Source: SIG455 sp045659025 (GTDB lineage: Bacteria > Bacillota > Clostridia > UMGS1810). Taken from it: a stretch of DNA of 40,625 nt. Under the pieces are notes generated by a model that saw nothing but the letters and a program-made list of their open reading frames with translations, ran no database searches and was not told where the DNA came from. How positions within the stretch are numbered: position 1 is the stretch's first letter; each line of letters starts with the position of its first letter. The stretch spans positions 1 through 40,625 of the forward strand of contig JAZOWA010000059.1 of assembly GCA_045659025.1 (NCBI GenBank). The letters run 5' to 3'. The position numbers and the translations under genes are program-made. Positions 30,906-40,400 of this stretch are shown one piece after another.

Positions 30906-32684
30906 TTAAGAAGATATTGTGGCGTTCTCACGGCTGTCTGCCAGAGAGAGCATATACAAATCGTGATATATACCGCCCTTTTCCATAAGTTCAGAGTGGT
31001 TGCCCATCTCCTCTATGCCGTTCGCCGTAAGCACGATGATGGTGTCGGCATTGACAATAGTGGAAAGACGGTGAGCAATGGTGAGGGTGGTTCTGCCTTC
31101 GGAAAGGTCTTCCAGAGATTTCTGCACCAGTTTCTCGCTCTCGTTATCCAATGCACTTGTAGCCTCGTCAAGAATGAGGATGGGGGGATTTTTAAGAAAT
31201 ACTCTTGCAATACTGATTCTCTGCTTCTGTCCGCCGGAGAGTTTTACACCTCTTTCTCCCACATAGGTATCATAGCCATTGGGGAGGGATGATATAAATT
31301 CATGGGCACCTGCCAGCATAGCGGCATGCTCAATATCTTCTCTGGTGGCACCGGGTCTGCCGTATTCGATATTCTCCGCAACTGTGCCCGAGAACATATA
31401 CACATCCTGCTGTACCATACCGATATTTCTGTGAAGGGAATCCTGAGTGTATTTCTTGATATTCACTCCGTCGATCAAAATCTCGCCGTCCTGCACGTCA
31501 TAGAATCTGGGGATGAGGTTACACAGGGTGGTCTTACCGCCACCTGAGGGGCCTACCACCGCCACGCTCTTGCCGTGGGGGATTTTGAGATTGATATTGC
31601 AAAGCACATCGCCCTTATCCTTTTCATAGGTGAAGGTCACGTTCTTAAACTCTATATCGCCTGTCGCCTTTACAAGCTCGATGGCATCGGGGGCATCCTG
31701 AATGGTGACGGGAGTATCCATAATCTCTGCGAATCTTTCCATACCCGTCATACCCCTCTGGAACTGCTCCATGAACATTATGATTCTGCGGATGGAGTTA
31801 AGAAGGGTGGTGATGTATAAAAGATATGCGGTGAAGTCGGCAAGGGTGATGTGACCATTACGCAAAAACAGGGAGCCCGCAATAACTATGGTGATATACA
31901 TAATACCCTCAAGAATCTTGGTAGAGCTGTGGAAGCCTGCCATGGTGTGGTACATTCTCTTTTTAATATTGAAATACTTGATAATACCGCCCTCAAACTT
32001 CTCCTTCTCCACCTCTTCGTTGGCAAAGGATTTTACAACGCGTACACCAAGCAGACTATCCTCTATCTGAGAATTGATCTCACCTATCTGTCGTCTTGAT
32101 TCCCTGAAGGTCTCCTTCATCCTTTTATTGAACTTGTAGGACACGAAAATCATAATGGGCATAATCGAGAAGATTATGAGGGTGAGGTATGAGTTGAATG
32201 ATGAAAGAACTGTGAAAGACACCACTAACTTCACCGTGGTCATGAAAATCTCCTCGGGGGCGTGGTGGGCAAACTCCGTAATATCCAAAAGATCGGAGGT
32301 GATACGGGACATTATCTGGCCTATCTTGGTATTATCAAAATAAGAGAAGGGGAGCTTCTCTAAGTGGGCAAACAGGTCACGACGCATATCCGTCTCAATA
32401 CGGGTACCCATAATGTGACCCACCGACTCCATATAGTAGCTGGATGCGGTATCAATGAGACGAAGCACCATATATCCGAAACCAAGGGCAAAAATCGTGG
32501 TCACCGCAAGGGATGAGGAATTCTGATCTGCACTGCCCGTGATGTATCTCACAATAAGAGGGAGTATAAGCTCACAAAGAGTTGACAAAGACGCACAAGT
32601 GAGATCCTTGAACATGGTGAACTTATATTTGAGGAAATATGGCATTACCCTCTTTAACAATGTTAGATTCTTTCTCTTTTTCAA
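30906..32684 (-). CDS. ABC exporter half-transporter (fused permease-ATPase, MsbA/LmrA type), 592 aa
   Basis: A type IV ABC exporter, one chain carrying six TM helices (about residues 17-320) and an ATPase domain that works as a dimer. The ATPase shows Walker A GPSGGGKTT with K384, the Q-loop GMVQQDVYMFSGTV, the signature LSGGQKQR, Walker B ILILDEATSALD, and the H-loop IAHRLST. The TM domain has ESVGHIMGTRIETDMRRDLFAHLEKLPFSYFD. The start is TTG at 32684, about 9 nt after CGGAG. There is no partner half-transporter, so a homodimer is likely. The substrate (drug, lipid or peptide) is unknown. It is first in an operon with prmA, behind a good promoter and a leader hairpin. Confidence 0.93.
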   Translation of the reverse strand: MKKRKNLTLLKRVMPYFLKYKFTMFKDLTCASLSTLCELILPLIVRYITGSADQNSSSLAVTTIFALGFGYMVLRLIDTASSYYMESVGHIMGTRIETDMRRDLFAHLEKLPFSYFDNTKIGQIMSRITSDLLDITEFAHHAPEEIFMTTVKLVVSFTVLSSFNSYLTLIIFSIMPIMIFVSYKFNKRMKETFRESRRQIGEINSQIEDSLLGVRVVKSFANEEVEKEKFEGGIIKYFNIKKRMYHTMAGFHSSTKILEGIMYITIVIAGSLFLRNGHITLADFTAYLLYITTLLNSIRRIIMFMEQFQRGMTGMERFAEIMDTPVTIQDAPDAIELVKATGDIEFKNVTFTYEKDKGDVLCNINLKIPHGKSVAVVGPSGGGKTTLCNLIPRFYDVQDGEILIDGVNIKKYTQDSLHRNIGMVQQDVYMFSGTVAENIEYGRPGATREDIEHAAMLAGAHEFISSLPNGYDTYVGERGVKLSGGQKQRISIARVFLKNPPILILDEATSALDNESEKLVQKSLEDLSEGRTTLTIAHRLSTIVNADTIIVLTANGIEEMGNHSELMEKGGIYHDLYMLSLADSRENATISS

Positions 32685-32720
32685 AATGCATCACTCCGAT
32701 ATACAGAATGTTTTATATAC

Positions 32721-32736
32721 TGGGGGCCATCCCCCA
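32721..32736 (-). promoter_or_regulatory. GC-rich hairpin in the leader of the ABC exporter mRNA
   Basis: TGGGGG (32721-32726) and CCCCCA (32731-32736) pair around a 4-nt loop inside the predicted 67-nt leader. No T-run follows in the minus direction, so it is not a terminator. It may be a stabilising or regulatory element. Confidence 0.4.
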
Positions 32737-32758
32737 TACTTTATAATTTCACCCACAT

Positions 32759-32787
32759 ATTATACCATTTCCTTCATGTAAAGTCAA
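32759..32787 (-). promoter_or_regulatory. Promoter of the ABC exporter-prmA operon
   Basis: On the minus strand, TTGACT (32787-32782), 17 nt, perfect TATAAT (32764-32759). It directly adjoins the Spo0A-like box (32789-32795) of the divergent spoIIE gene. Confidence 0.75.
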
Positions 32788-32788
32788 A

Positions 32789-32830
32789 TGTCGAAACTTG
32801 CGAAAAATATTTTATTCTTCTGCTTATAAA
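32789..32830 (+). promoter_or_regulatory. Spo0A-type control region of spoIIE: 0A box and sigma-A promoter with 21-bp spacer
   Basis: TGTCGAA (32789-32795) is an exact 0A-box core. A second, weaker match, TTGCGAA (32798-32804), follows 9 bases on and coincides with the -35 TTGCGA (32798-32803). After a 21-nt spacer comes TATAAA (32825-32830). Bacillus spoIIE and spoIIG promoters are known for Spo0A activation and for unusually long 21-22 bp spacers. Confidence 0.65.
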
Positions 32831-32884
32831 TTTACATATTTTTACATATCATATATGCTATTCTCCTTTTAAGGAGTGATACTT

Positions 32885-35242
32885 ATGATAAAACCGAATA
32901 TTATACGCTTCCCTACGGCAGGGGTTAAGAAATTTCGTATGAAACCATTGAAGGTGTGGATATCATCCCTCACCCTGCCCAAGAAGGCAGACATTATGTC
33001 CTTTGCCTACGCCGTGATTACATTTGCTCTGGCAACGGCAAAAATCCTTGGCAATCTCACCCCCTTTGGCACAGCATTCTTCACCATAATATGCAACGGA
33101 CAGAATATGTCATCATCCTTTGTGGCGTTTGCAATCGGATCGCTCATTGCCCATCCGTCGCCAATCGCTCTTTGCTACATATTGACGGGGGCGGTAGTGG
33201 CGGGGATGTGTATGATTCCCGAGAGAAAGCCGTCTGTACCATTTAAGGCAGTGATGGCGGGAGTAATACTCTTTACCGCACGTTTTATGGCGTCCCTTTA
33301 TGGCGGTGTGCTTATATACGATGTGATAATAAATGCTGTTGAGGCAATTTTCGTGGCGGTGGCTACCATAGTATCGGACAAGGCGGTGGGGGTGATATTC
33401 CCCGTGAAAAGACGCACCTTCTTAAACCACGGCGAGACGGTGAGCACCATCGCATTTTTATCGGTGCTTGCCCTTTCCCTGACAACTCTGCCTGATATAT
33501 TTTTCATAAATCCCGCAAGGGTTGCAAGTGTATTCCTGATACTCATACTCTCAAACATAACGGGCAACAGTGCAGGAGCAATAGCAGGTATCATAGCAGG
33601 GGCCATACACTCTGTGGGTTCATACAATTCCGGGGCGATTATCGGTGCATACGCCTTTGCCGCCCTTATGGCGTCTTTGGCCTCGGCCTTTGGTAAGGCG
33701 GGAACTTTGCTTGGGTTTGTGCTGGGCAATGCGGCCCTGACGATGTTTTTAAACGGCTCCACCGAAGTGCTGATACCCATCGGCGATACCCTTGCCGCAG
33801 GGGTGATATTCCTTGCCACACAAAAGCGTCTCACGCAAAAAATGGCACAGTGGCTAAGGCTTGGCAATTACGGATTGAACAAAACAGGAAAGGTGGCGGT
33901 GAATATATCTGCAGACCGCCTGTGCAAGTTGTCGGAAGCGCTGGAGTCTCTGTCCGATGCCTTTGCCCCCACAAAAAGCGACAATGCCCAAAGCATAGCC
34001 AACCTCATAAACAGAACGGCGGAGAAGGCTTGTGGTGATTGCAGTCTGAGGTTCTGTTGCTGGAAGAAAAAGACGGCTGAGACCAAGGACTCGGTGTTCC
34101 GTCTTATAGACGTGGCTGAGAAGAACGGTATGGTGTCGGTGACAGACGTGCCCGAGGAACTAAAGAACCGTTGTATTCGCACAGAACGGTTGGTGGAGAA
34201 ATTCAATGATTCCTACGAGATATACCGCACCGCACGGCTATGGCAGAATAAGCTGGCAGATATAAAGGCCTTATCCGCTACTCAGATGTGGAATGTGTCG
34301 AAGTTACTCAAGGATATGTCGGAGGATGTGCACCTCGCCCCTGACGAGGAGACCTCGGTGGCGATACGTTCTGCCATTGACTGCAAGGGGTTTTTGCCAA
34401 TAAGCATAAGCCCGTATATACGAAACGATTCTACCCTGGTGGTAGAGGTGAAGTTTGAAAAAAGCAGATACTACGACGACATGAAGCACTTAATTCCCGC
34501 CTGTATCGGTGAAGCAATCGGTATGAAGATGCGGTTTGCTGATATGTACAAAGACGGAGCGTTTGTGTATCTCACCTTCTGCGCAAGAGAGAGATTCTTC
34601 CGCACCTCAGGGGGCGGTTGCATAAAGAAAGACGGGGAAAAGGTGTGCGGAGACAGTTTTGCTTCCCTAAACCTCACCGACGGCATATACATCTCTGCCA
34701 TAAGCGACGGAATGGGAAGCGGTGAGGAGGCACAGCAGGAAAGCAGGCGGACCATAGACCTCATAAAAAGCCTGGTACGATGCGGATTTAACCCCACAAA
34801 CACCGTGAAACTTATAAACTCTGCCCTATCCTCCTCAGGCGGAGGGGATATGTTCTCCACCATTGACCTGTGCTCTGTTAATATGCACAACGGCAAAGCA
34901 GAATTTATCAAGGTGGGCGGTGCGCCCACATATATCAAAAATGCAGAGGGGGTAGAGAAGCTATCTTCCCCGTCTCTGCCCGTGGGGGTATGTCCTGATA
35001 TTAATCCCTGCTCCTTTACACGACAGATAAAGGGAGACACCCTGATAGTGATGATATCTGACGGCGTGGAAAATGCTTTCTCCTCACCCGATTGGCTTGA
35101 GAAAAGCATATCGGAAATTGATTCGGTAAATCCCCACATAATAGCCGACAAGATATTGGACCTTGCCATATCTCAATGCGGTGGAAAAGCAAAAGACGAC
35201 ATGACCGTAATCGTAAGCCACATAAAGGCAGAGGTGGTATAA
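32885..35242 (+). CDS. spoIIE: Stage II sporulation protein E (PP2C phosphatase), 785 aa
   Basis: A membrane-bound Ser/Thr phosphatase that dephosphorylates the anti-anti-sigma factor SpoIIAA and so frees sigma-F in the forespore; in Bacillus it also binds FtsZ at the polar septum. Residues 1-330 hold about ten hydrophobic helices, 330-560 form the linker domain with a Cys cluster (KACGDCSLRFCCWKKK), and 560-785 form the PP2C domain with ISDGMGSGEEA (metal ligand D608), MISDGVENA and KAKDDMTVIV. Length is slightly under the 827 aa of Bacillus. ATG at 32885 follows AAGGAG by 8 nt. The promoter region has a Spo0A box. A 97-aa protein gene follows after 2 nt. Confidence 0.95.
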   Translation: MIKPNIIRFPTAGVKKFRMKPLKVWISSLTLPKKADIMSFAYAVITFALATAKILGNLTPFGTAFFTIICNGQNMSSSFVAFAIGSLIAHPSPIALCYILTGAVVAGMCMIPERKPSVPFKAVMAGVILFTARFMASLYGGVLIYDVIINAVEAIFVAVATIVSDKAVGVIFPVKRRTFLNHGETVSTIAFLSVLALSLTTLPDIFFINPARVASVFLILILSNITGNSAGAIAGIIAGAIHSVGSYNSGAIIGAYAFAALMASLASAFGKAGTLLGFVLGNAALTMFLNGSTEVLIPIGDTLAAGVIFLATQKRLTQKMAQWLRLGNYGLNKTGKVAVNISADRLCKLSEALESLSDAFAPTKSDNAQSIANLINRTAEKACGDCSLRFCCWKKKTAETKDSVFRLIDVAEKNGMVSVTDVPEELKNRCIRTERLVEKFNDSYEIYRTARLWQNKLADIKALSATQMWNVSKLLKDMSEDVHLAPDEETSVAIRSAIDCKGFLPISISPYIRNDSTLVVEVKFEKSRYYDDMKHLIPACIGEAIGMKMRFADMYKDGAFVYLTFCARERFFRTSGGGCIKKDGEKVCGDSFASLNLTDGIYISAISDGMGSGEEAQQESRRTIDLIKSLVRCGFNPTNTVKLINSALSSSGGGDMFSTIDLCSVNMHNGKAEFIKVGGAPTYIKNAEGVEKLSSPSLPVGVCPDINPCSFTRQIKGDTLIVMISDGVENAFSSPDWLEKSISEIDSVNPHIIADKILDLAISQCGGKAKDDMTVIVSHIKAEVV

Positions 35243-35244
35243 AA

Positions 35245-35538
35245 ATGACTCCCACGGTCAATAATACTTACACAATGACAACTACCGAGGAGAATGAAAT
35301 GGTGGATTCAGGCAAGAAGAAAAATATCTTTGACAGATTACTTATTGCTATACGGCCAAAAAAAGTGCCCGCAGACATTGTGGAGTATGCCGACCAGATT
35401 ATACGGGATGCAACAGGGGGCAGACCATCCCCCATAGGAAAAGTGAAAAGAGGGTATCTGTCGCCCCTTGTGGTGTTATCAATACCCATCCTTGCCATAA
35501 TCGGCATTATATACGGCACCTTGAAAATATTTTTATAA
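35245..35538 (+). CDS. Small single-TM protein co-transcribed with spoIIE, 97 aa, function unknown
   Basis: ATG at 35245 lies 2 nt after the spoIIE stop, with GAGGTGG (35231-35237) inside the end of spoIIE. The product has a Thr/Asn-rich N-terminus, a basic middle (KKKNIFDRLLIAIRPKKVPADIVEYADQIIRDATGGRPSPIGKVKRGYLSP), and a C-terminal TM segment (VVLSIPILAIIGIIYGTLKIFL, about residues 74-95). This is the layout of a tail-anchored protein with most of the chain in the cytoplasm. I know no named family. Its position suggests production under Spo0A together with SpoIIE. Confidence 0.7.
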   Translation: MTPTVNNTYTMTTTEENEMVDSGKKKNIFDRLLIAIRPKKVPADIVEYADQIIRDATGGRPSPIGKVKRGYLSPLVVLSIPILAIIGIIYGTLKIFL

Positions 35539-35541
35539 ATC

Positions 35542-35587
35542 GCCAGACGGGGACTTTGCTCATCACACAGCAGAGCCCCCGTTTGGC
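35542..35587 (+). terminator. Strong hairpin after the spoIIE unit (terminator without a good T-run)
   Basis: GCCAGACGGGG (35542-35552) pairs with CCCCGTTTGGC (35577-35587) through 11 bp with one G-T, extended inside by CT/AG and GCT/AGC. The following bases are CTTCATATATAATTT, a poor T-run, so terminator function is likely but unproven. Confidence 0.5.
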
Positions 35588-35674
35588 CTTCATATATAAT
35601 TTGTCCTATATACTTTGCCCTATGAAACGGCAAAAATTCCCGCAAAGTTTGTGTCAAATTATCACATTATTGTA

Positions 35675-35703
35675 TTGACTAACCGAGTATTTTTTAATAT
35701 AAT
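35675..35703 (+). promoter_or_regulatory. Promoter of guaB
   Basis: TTGACT (35675-35680), 17 nt, perfect TATAAT (35698-35703). The predicted transcription start is near 35710, which leaves no room for a ribosome site before the TTG at 35721. Confidence 0.8.
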
Positions 35704-35732
35704 GTATATTAACAAATTTTTTGAGAAAGGTT

Positions 35733-37202
35733 GTGTTTGACATTATTACTGATAAATTTGCTTACGAAGGTCTTACCTTTGACGACGTTCTCCTGGTACC
35801 CCAGAAATCCGACATCACTCCCGATATGGTTAACCTGGGCACTCAGCTCACTAAGAGGATTCATCTCAACATCCCCCTTATGAGTTCTGCTATGGACACC
35901 GTTACTGAATCTGCTCTTGCTATTGCAATCGCAAGAGAGGGCGGTATCGGTATTATCCACAAGAATATGACTATCGAGCAGCAGGCCATTGAGGTGGACA
36001 AGGTTAAGCGTTCTGAGCACGGTGTAATCGTTGATCCCTTCTTCCTTTCCCCCAACAACACCTTGAAAGAAGCTGACGAGCTTATGGGCAAGTACAGAAT
36101 CTCAGGTGTGCCGATTGTGGAAAACGGCAAGTTGGTAGGTATTATCACCAACCGCGACTTGAGATTTGAAACCGATTTCTCAAAAGCTATCAAACACGCC
36201 ATGACAAGCGAAGATCTCATCACCGCACCCGAGGGTACCACCCTTGACGAGGCGCAGGAGATCCTCCGCAAATATAAGATTGAGAAACTCCCCATAGTTG
36301 ACAAGGACCTTAAGCTCAAAGGACTTATCACTATCAAAGATATTGAAAAAGCCGTTAAATACCCCAATGCCGCCAAGGATCCTACAGGCAGACTTCTCTG
36401 CGGTGCCGCAATCGGTGTTACTGCAGACGTTTTGGATCGTGCCAAGGCATTGGTTGATGCCAAGGTTGACGTGCTCGTACTCGATAGCGCTCACGGGCAT
36501 TCACAGAATATCATTGACTGCTTAAAGAAGGTTAAGGCTGCATTCCCCGAGGTTGATGTTATCGCAGGTAACATTGCAACTGCCGAGGCTGCAAAAGAAC
36601 TTATCGAAGCAGGCGCAGACGCTATTAAAGTAGGTATCGGCCCCGGTTCTATCTGTACTACCCGTGTTGTTGCAGGTGTTGGTGTACCTCAGATAAGTGC
36701 TATATACGAAGCCGCTCAGGTGGCTAAGGAATACGGCATACCCGTTATTGGTGATGGCGGTGTTAAATATAGTGGTGACCTCCCCAAAGCAATCGCAGCA
36801 GGTGCTGATGTTATCATGATCGGTTCACTCCTCGCAGGTTGTGAGGAAAGCCCCGGTGAAGAAGAAATCTATCAGGGCAGACGCTTCAAGGTATATCGCG
36901 GTATGGGTTCACTTGCCGCTATGGAAAAGGGCAGCAAAGACAGATACTTCCAGACAGGTAGCAGAAAGCTCGTTCCTGAAGGTGTTGAGGGTAGAGTTCC
37001 CTTCAAAGGCCCCTTGGCAGATACAGTATTCCAGCTTATCGGTGGTCTCCGCTCCAGCATGGGCTACTGCGGTACTCCCACCGTGGCAGAACTCAAAGAG
37101 AGAGGCAAGTTCGTACGTATCACCGCTGCGGGTCTCAAAGAGAGCCATCCCCACGATATTTCAATAACCAAAGAGGCTCCCAACTATAGCATCAACGTAT
37201 AA
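35733..37202 (+). CDS. guaB: IMP dehydrogenase, 489 aa
   Basis: Oxidises IMP to XMP with NAD, the committed step to GMP. It is a TIM barrel with an inserted CBS pair: YEGLTFDDVLLVPQKSDI, MSSAMDTVTES, EGGIGIIHKN, CBS domains (about residues 90-205), DSAHGHSQN, AGNIATAE, the catalytic-cysteine loop GIGPGSICTTR with C308, GDGGVKYSGD, and the flap YRGMGSLAAMEKGSKDRY. GTG at 35733 is chosen. It gives 489 aa with Cys at 308, the same number as in Bacillus subtilis (from memory). The TTG at 35721 lies only about 11 nt from the predicted transcription start. AAAGG is unusually close to this GTG, so the start remains slightly uncertain. A terminator follows. Confidence 0.95.
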   Translation: MFDIITDKFAYEGLTFDDVLLVPQKSDITPDMVNLGTQLTKRIHLNIPLMSSAMDTVTESALAIAIAREGGIGIIHKNMTIEQQAIEVDKVKRSEHGVIVDPFFLSPNNTLKEADELMGKYRISGVPIVENGKLVGIITNRDLRFETDFSKAIKHAMTSEDLITAPEGTTLDEAQEILRKYKIEKLPIVDKDLKLKGLITIKDIEKAVKYPNAAKDPTGRLLCGAAIGVTADVLDRAKALVDAKVDVLVLDSAHGHSQNIIDCLKKVKAAFPEVDVIAGNIATAEAAKELIEAGADAIKVGIGPGSICTTRVVAGVGVPQISAIYEAAQVAKEYGIPVIGDGGVKYSGDLPKAIAAGADVIMIGSLLAGCEESPGEEEIYQGRRFKVYRGMGSLAAMEKGSKDRYFQTGSRKLVPEGVEGRVPFKGPLADTVFQLIGGLRSSMGYCGTPTVAELKERGKFVRITAAGLKESHPHDISITKEAPNYSINV

Positions 37203-37224
37203 TTTACATACACTCATACAAATC

Positions 37225-37258
37225 ACGGCATCGGAATTCATTCGATGCCGTTTTTTTT
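37225..37258 (+). terminator. Terminator of guaB
   Basis: A perfect 9-bp stem (37225-37233 with 37243-37251) has a 9-nt loop and is followed by a run of T (37251-37258). Confidence 0.9.
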
Positions 37259-37310
37259 GTGCATTTTTGTTAAAGTTTTGTGAAAATTGCAAAATCTATA
37301 AAACGGACAA

Positions 37311-37339
37311 TTGAAATATATTTTGTTTTGATATATAAT
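37311..37339 (+). promoter_or_regulatory. Promoter of the heparinase-like lyase gene
   Basis: TTGAAA (37311-37316), 17 nt, perfect TATAAT (37334-37339). The leader is about 70 nt and includes a small GGG-TTTTTG-CCC hairpin. Confidence 0.75.
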
Positions 37340-37415
37340 GTAGGTGTGGGTTTTTGCCCCTTTGGTTTTATTAAAAATGTATTTCTATATATAGTTGACA
37401 AGGAGGACATTCATT

Positions 37416-40400
37416 ATGAAAAAAATCGCAGCATTGCTGGTGGCGTTTATGATGATTATAAACTGCACGCCCATTATGTCTTTTGCAGAAACGGCAGGTG
37501 AATTCGTGCCGTATGAAGCAGAGGACATACGCACCTTGGGGGCTAACGACTATGCCAAGGCGGGCAGTATGATTATGCTTACCATACCGAAGATACCCTC
37601 AGGATATTCGGTAAAATATTTCAACAACGATGTCCTTATTGAAGGCAACGATATTAAACCCGGTATTGCAGAAGGCACTGTGGCCCTCCGCGTCAAGCCC
37701 GGTCAGAACAGTTTCACAGCAAGACTGTATGACAACAAAAACAGACGTGTAAGCGCCATGGGCCCTGTAACCGTTTTTGGTTATACATACAAAACCAACA
37801 AGACAAGCAGCGTATTTAACCACGGTTTTACAAAGAGTTTCGAGCACAGAAAGACTTATGACGATATTGCTATCTCTACTTTCACAAATGCTATCAAGAC
37901 CTATAACCTCGCTGTATCAACAGGTAATATGACCGACGAGATTGAAGAAGCCTACAAATATGCCCAGAAGGTAATGGCGTATGACGAGGCGACCGACACA
38001 TACGGCAGAGACCCTTACTACACCGACGAGAGACTCGCAGGTGACCCCACTTATGTAAACGTTGACCGTCAGCCGATAGATTATGCCATAGACGGCATAT
38101 CCGAAATTTCCTTCGGTGTGTTCCTCACTCAGGAGCCTGTATCTAAGCTCAATCTTACATCCTGGATGTTGATGCAGGACAGCACCACTCAGGTGTCCTT
38201 TAGCAAGTCACATCTCTATATAGATGTAGGCGGTGTGCTCAACTTTCACAAAAAAGCCACCGACATCGTGTTAAAGCCCCTTCAGTGGTATGATATCAAG
38301 TTCTATATAGACAATTCCACCGAAATGCTGGAATGCTATATAAACGACATCCTCGTTGTCAAAAACCACAAGATTCCCTTGTGGACAGGTCGTGTGGGAT
38401 TCAACAAGCTCAGGGTTTATCCCCCCTATGCAAATGGTGATTCCATCTCTGACAAGTACATCGATCCCAGAGAGCATATTATCTTCACATTGCCCGAAAT
38501 CAACACCTCTTACGAACGCTCTACCGACTCAGAATACATACCCGGCGAAGGCGGTTCAGTACCAGATGAAGATATCGAACCCCCCTCTGCTTCAGGTAAT
38601 TATGTAAGCAGATTCCCTGCAGATAAAGAATTCGTGGTTAAAGATGGTCTCCTCGTAGTTGAGGCAGAGGACCTGGCAATAGTTAACCCCTCATTCAATA
38701 TATCAGTTAAGGATAATTCAAATGCATCAGGCGGTAAGATGCTCTGGTGGAGATGTAACACTGCCCATCCCCAGACCGGTACCACCACAGGTTCTGATCC
38801 CTCATCAGTTGCAAACTCATTACCTGATTTCAGATTGTCAATGTACGTGGAAACCCCCGGTGCATACAATATGTGGATCCGATACGGTACAAGCGGCGCT
38901 GTAACCACACTGGGTGCAGGCTGGTTTGTATCCTTAAACGGCGGCAGCACCTGGAGTAAAGCGAGTCCTGGCGGTATGGGAAGCAATGCTTTCAAGTGGA
39001 GAGCCACAAGAAATATCAGACTCAAAGAAGGCAGAATCGACTTCCTCTTCTCCCATTTCTATGCTCAGGGTTGTTTTGACAAGATTATCATTACCAATAA
39101 CCTGGCATGGACCCCCACCGATATAGACTCCGTACCCGACGGCACCTTCACCGAATGGTATGACAAGGCCACCTTCAAGGGCGAAGACGTTGTGCCTCCT
39201 TCAGGCCACCCCCGTCTTTTCATCAAGAAGGATGAAATCCCTCACATCTGGAACGCTATCCAGACAGAAGAGGACACCAACAGATACTACAGGAGAATCA
39301 CACACAAATATGCCCTTGAGTATCTCCCCCGACTTTACGACAGAAGCAACTCTACATCTACTGCGGCAGAGTCTATCTCTGCAGGTATCAAAGCAAGATC
39401 TTTGGTATATCTCTTAAATGACACCACTACTATGAAAACCGGCTTTATCGGCGGTAATCAGACTGATCCCAGACAATACGGAAGAGACACCATCGAGTGG
39501 ACAAAGATGTGGGCGCACACTATGAACTGGTCGTCCACCTCTGTTACATCCCACCGATTGCTTGGTTCTGCAATGTGTGCCGTGGCAGTAATGTATGACT
39601 GGCACTATGACCTGCTCACCGAGGAAGAAAAAGAATTCTTCGTAGGTAAGCTTACTGAATGGGCTACTATGCTGGAGTACAGTTATCCCTCCGAAAAGGG
39701 CGGTAACATCTATGGTCACCAGCACGAGTATCAGAACTATCGTGACCTGCTCCAGACAGGTGCGGCTATATATGACGAATTCCCTGAGATGTGGAACACC
39801 ACCGCAGGCAGAGTATTTAATATGTCATTCCGTGCAAGAGGTCACTTCCTCCAGTCCGGTAATCACCCCGCAGGCACCAGCTATGGCGAGGGTATCCGTT
39901 CTGAGTCTGAGTACCTCGCAGCAATACTCCTTGCAGGTTGGGGATACAAACCCACCGATCTCTTCACCGAGGGATTTGCAAGAGTTCCCCTGAGATTCAT
40001 TCACTCCAGACTTCCCTACGGCAGATTCGTAAACGAAGGTGAGTACGGTCCCGACAGAACTATCGGCTACGACTCCCTTTCTCACCTCACTGCATTCGGT
40101 CAGTTCCTCTTTGCAGATACTCCCTACGGCACAATCTACCACAACGAATGGTTGGAACAGCTCGGTCTTTCTAACCTCTCAGGTAGCAGTTCCTACCTCT
40201 ACTCCTTTGATTTCATTATGGCAAGAAACCTCTATAAGGGTAGTATAGATGACCTTAAGGGTAAATATGATCTGGGCGATAACCTCCCCCGCACATATAT
40301 ATCTGACTTCCCAATTACCCAGATGTATGCCCGCACCAACTGGCAGATGGGTATGGAATCCGATGCTATGCATGTGTATGTTCAGGGTAGAGAAAAGACA

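Noticed and set aside
35648..35665. Another Spo0A-like box (GTGTCAAAT) before guaB
   Set aside because: It has one mismatch to the consensus, guaB is a housekeeping gene, and AT-rich DNA gives such matches by chance.
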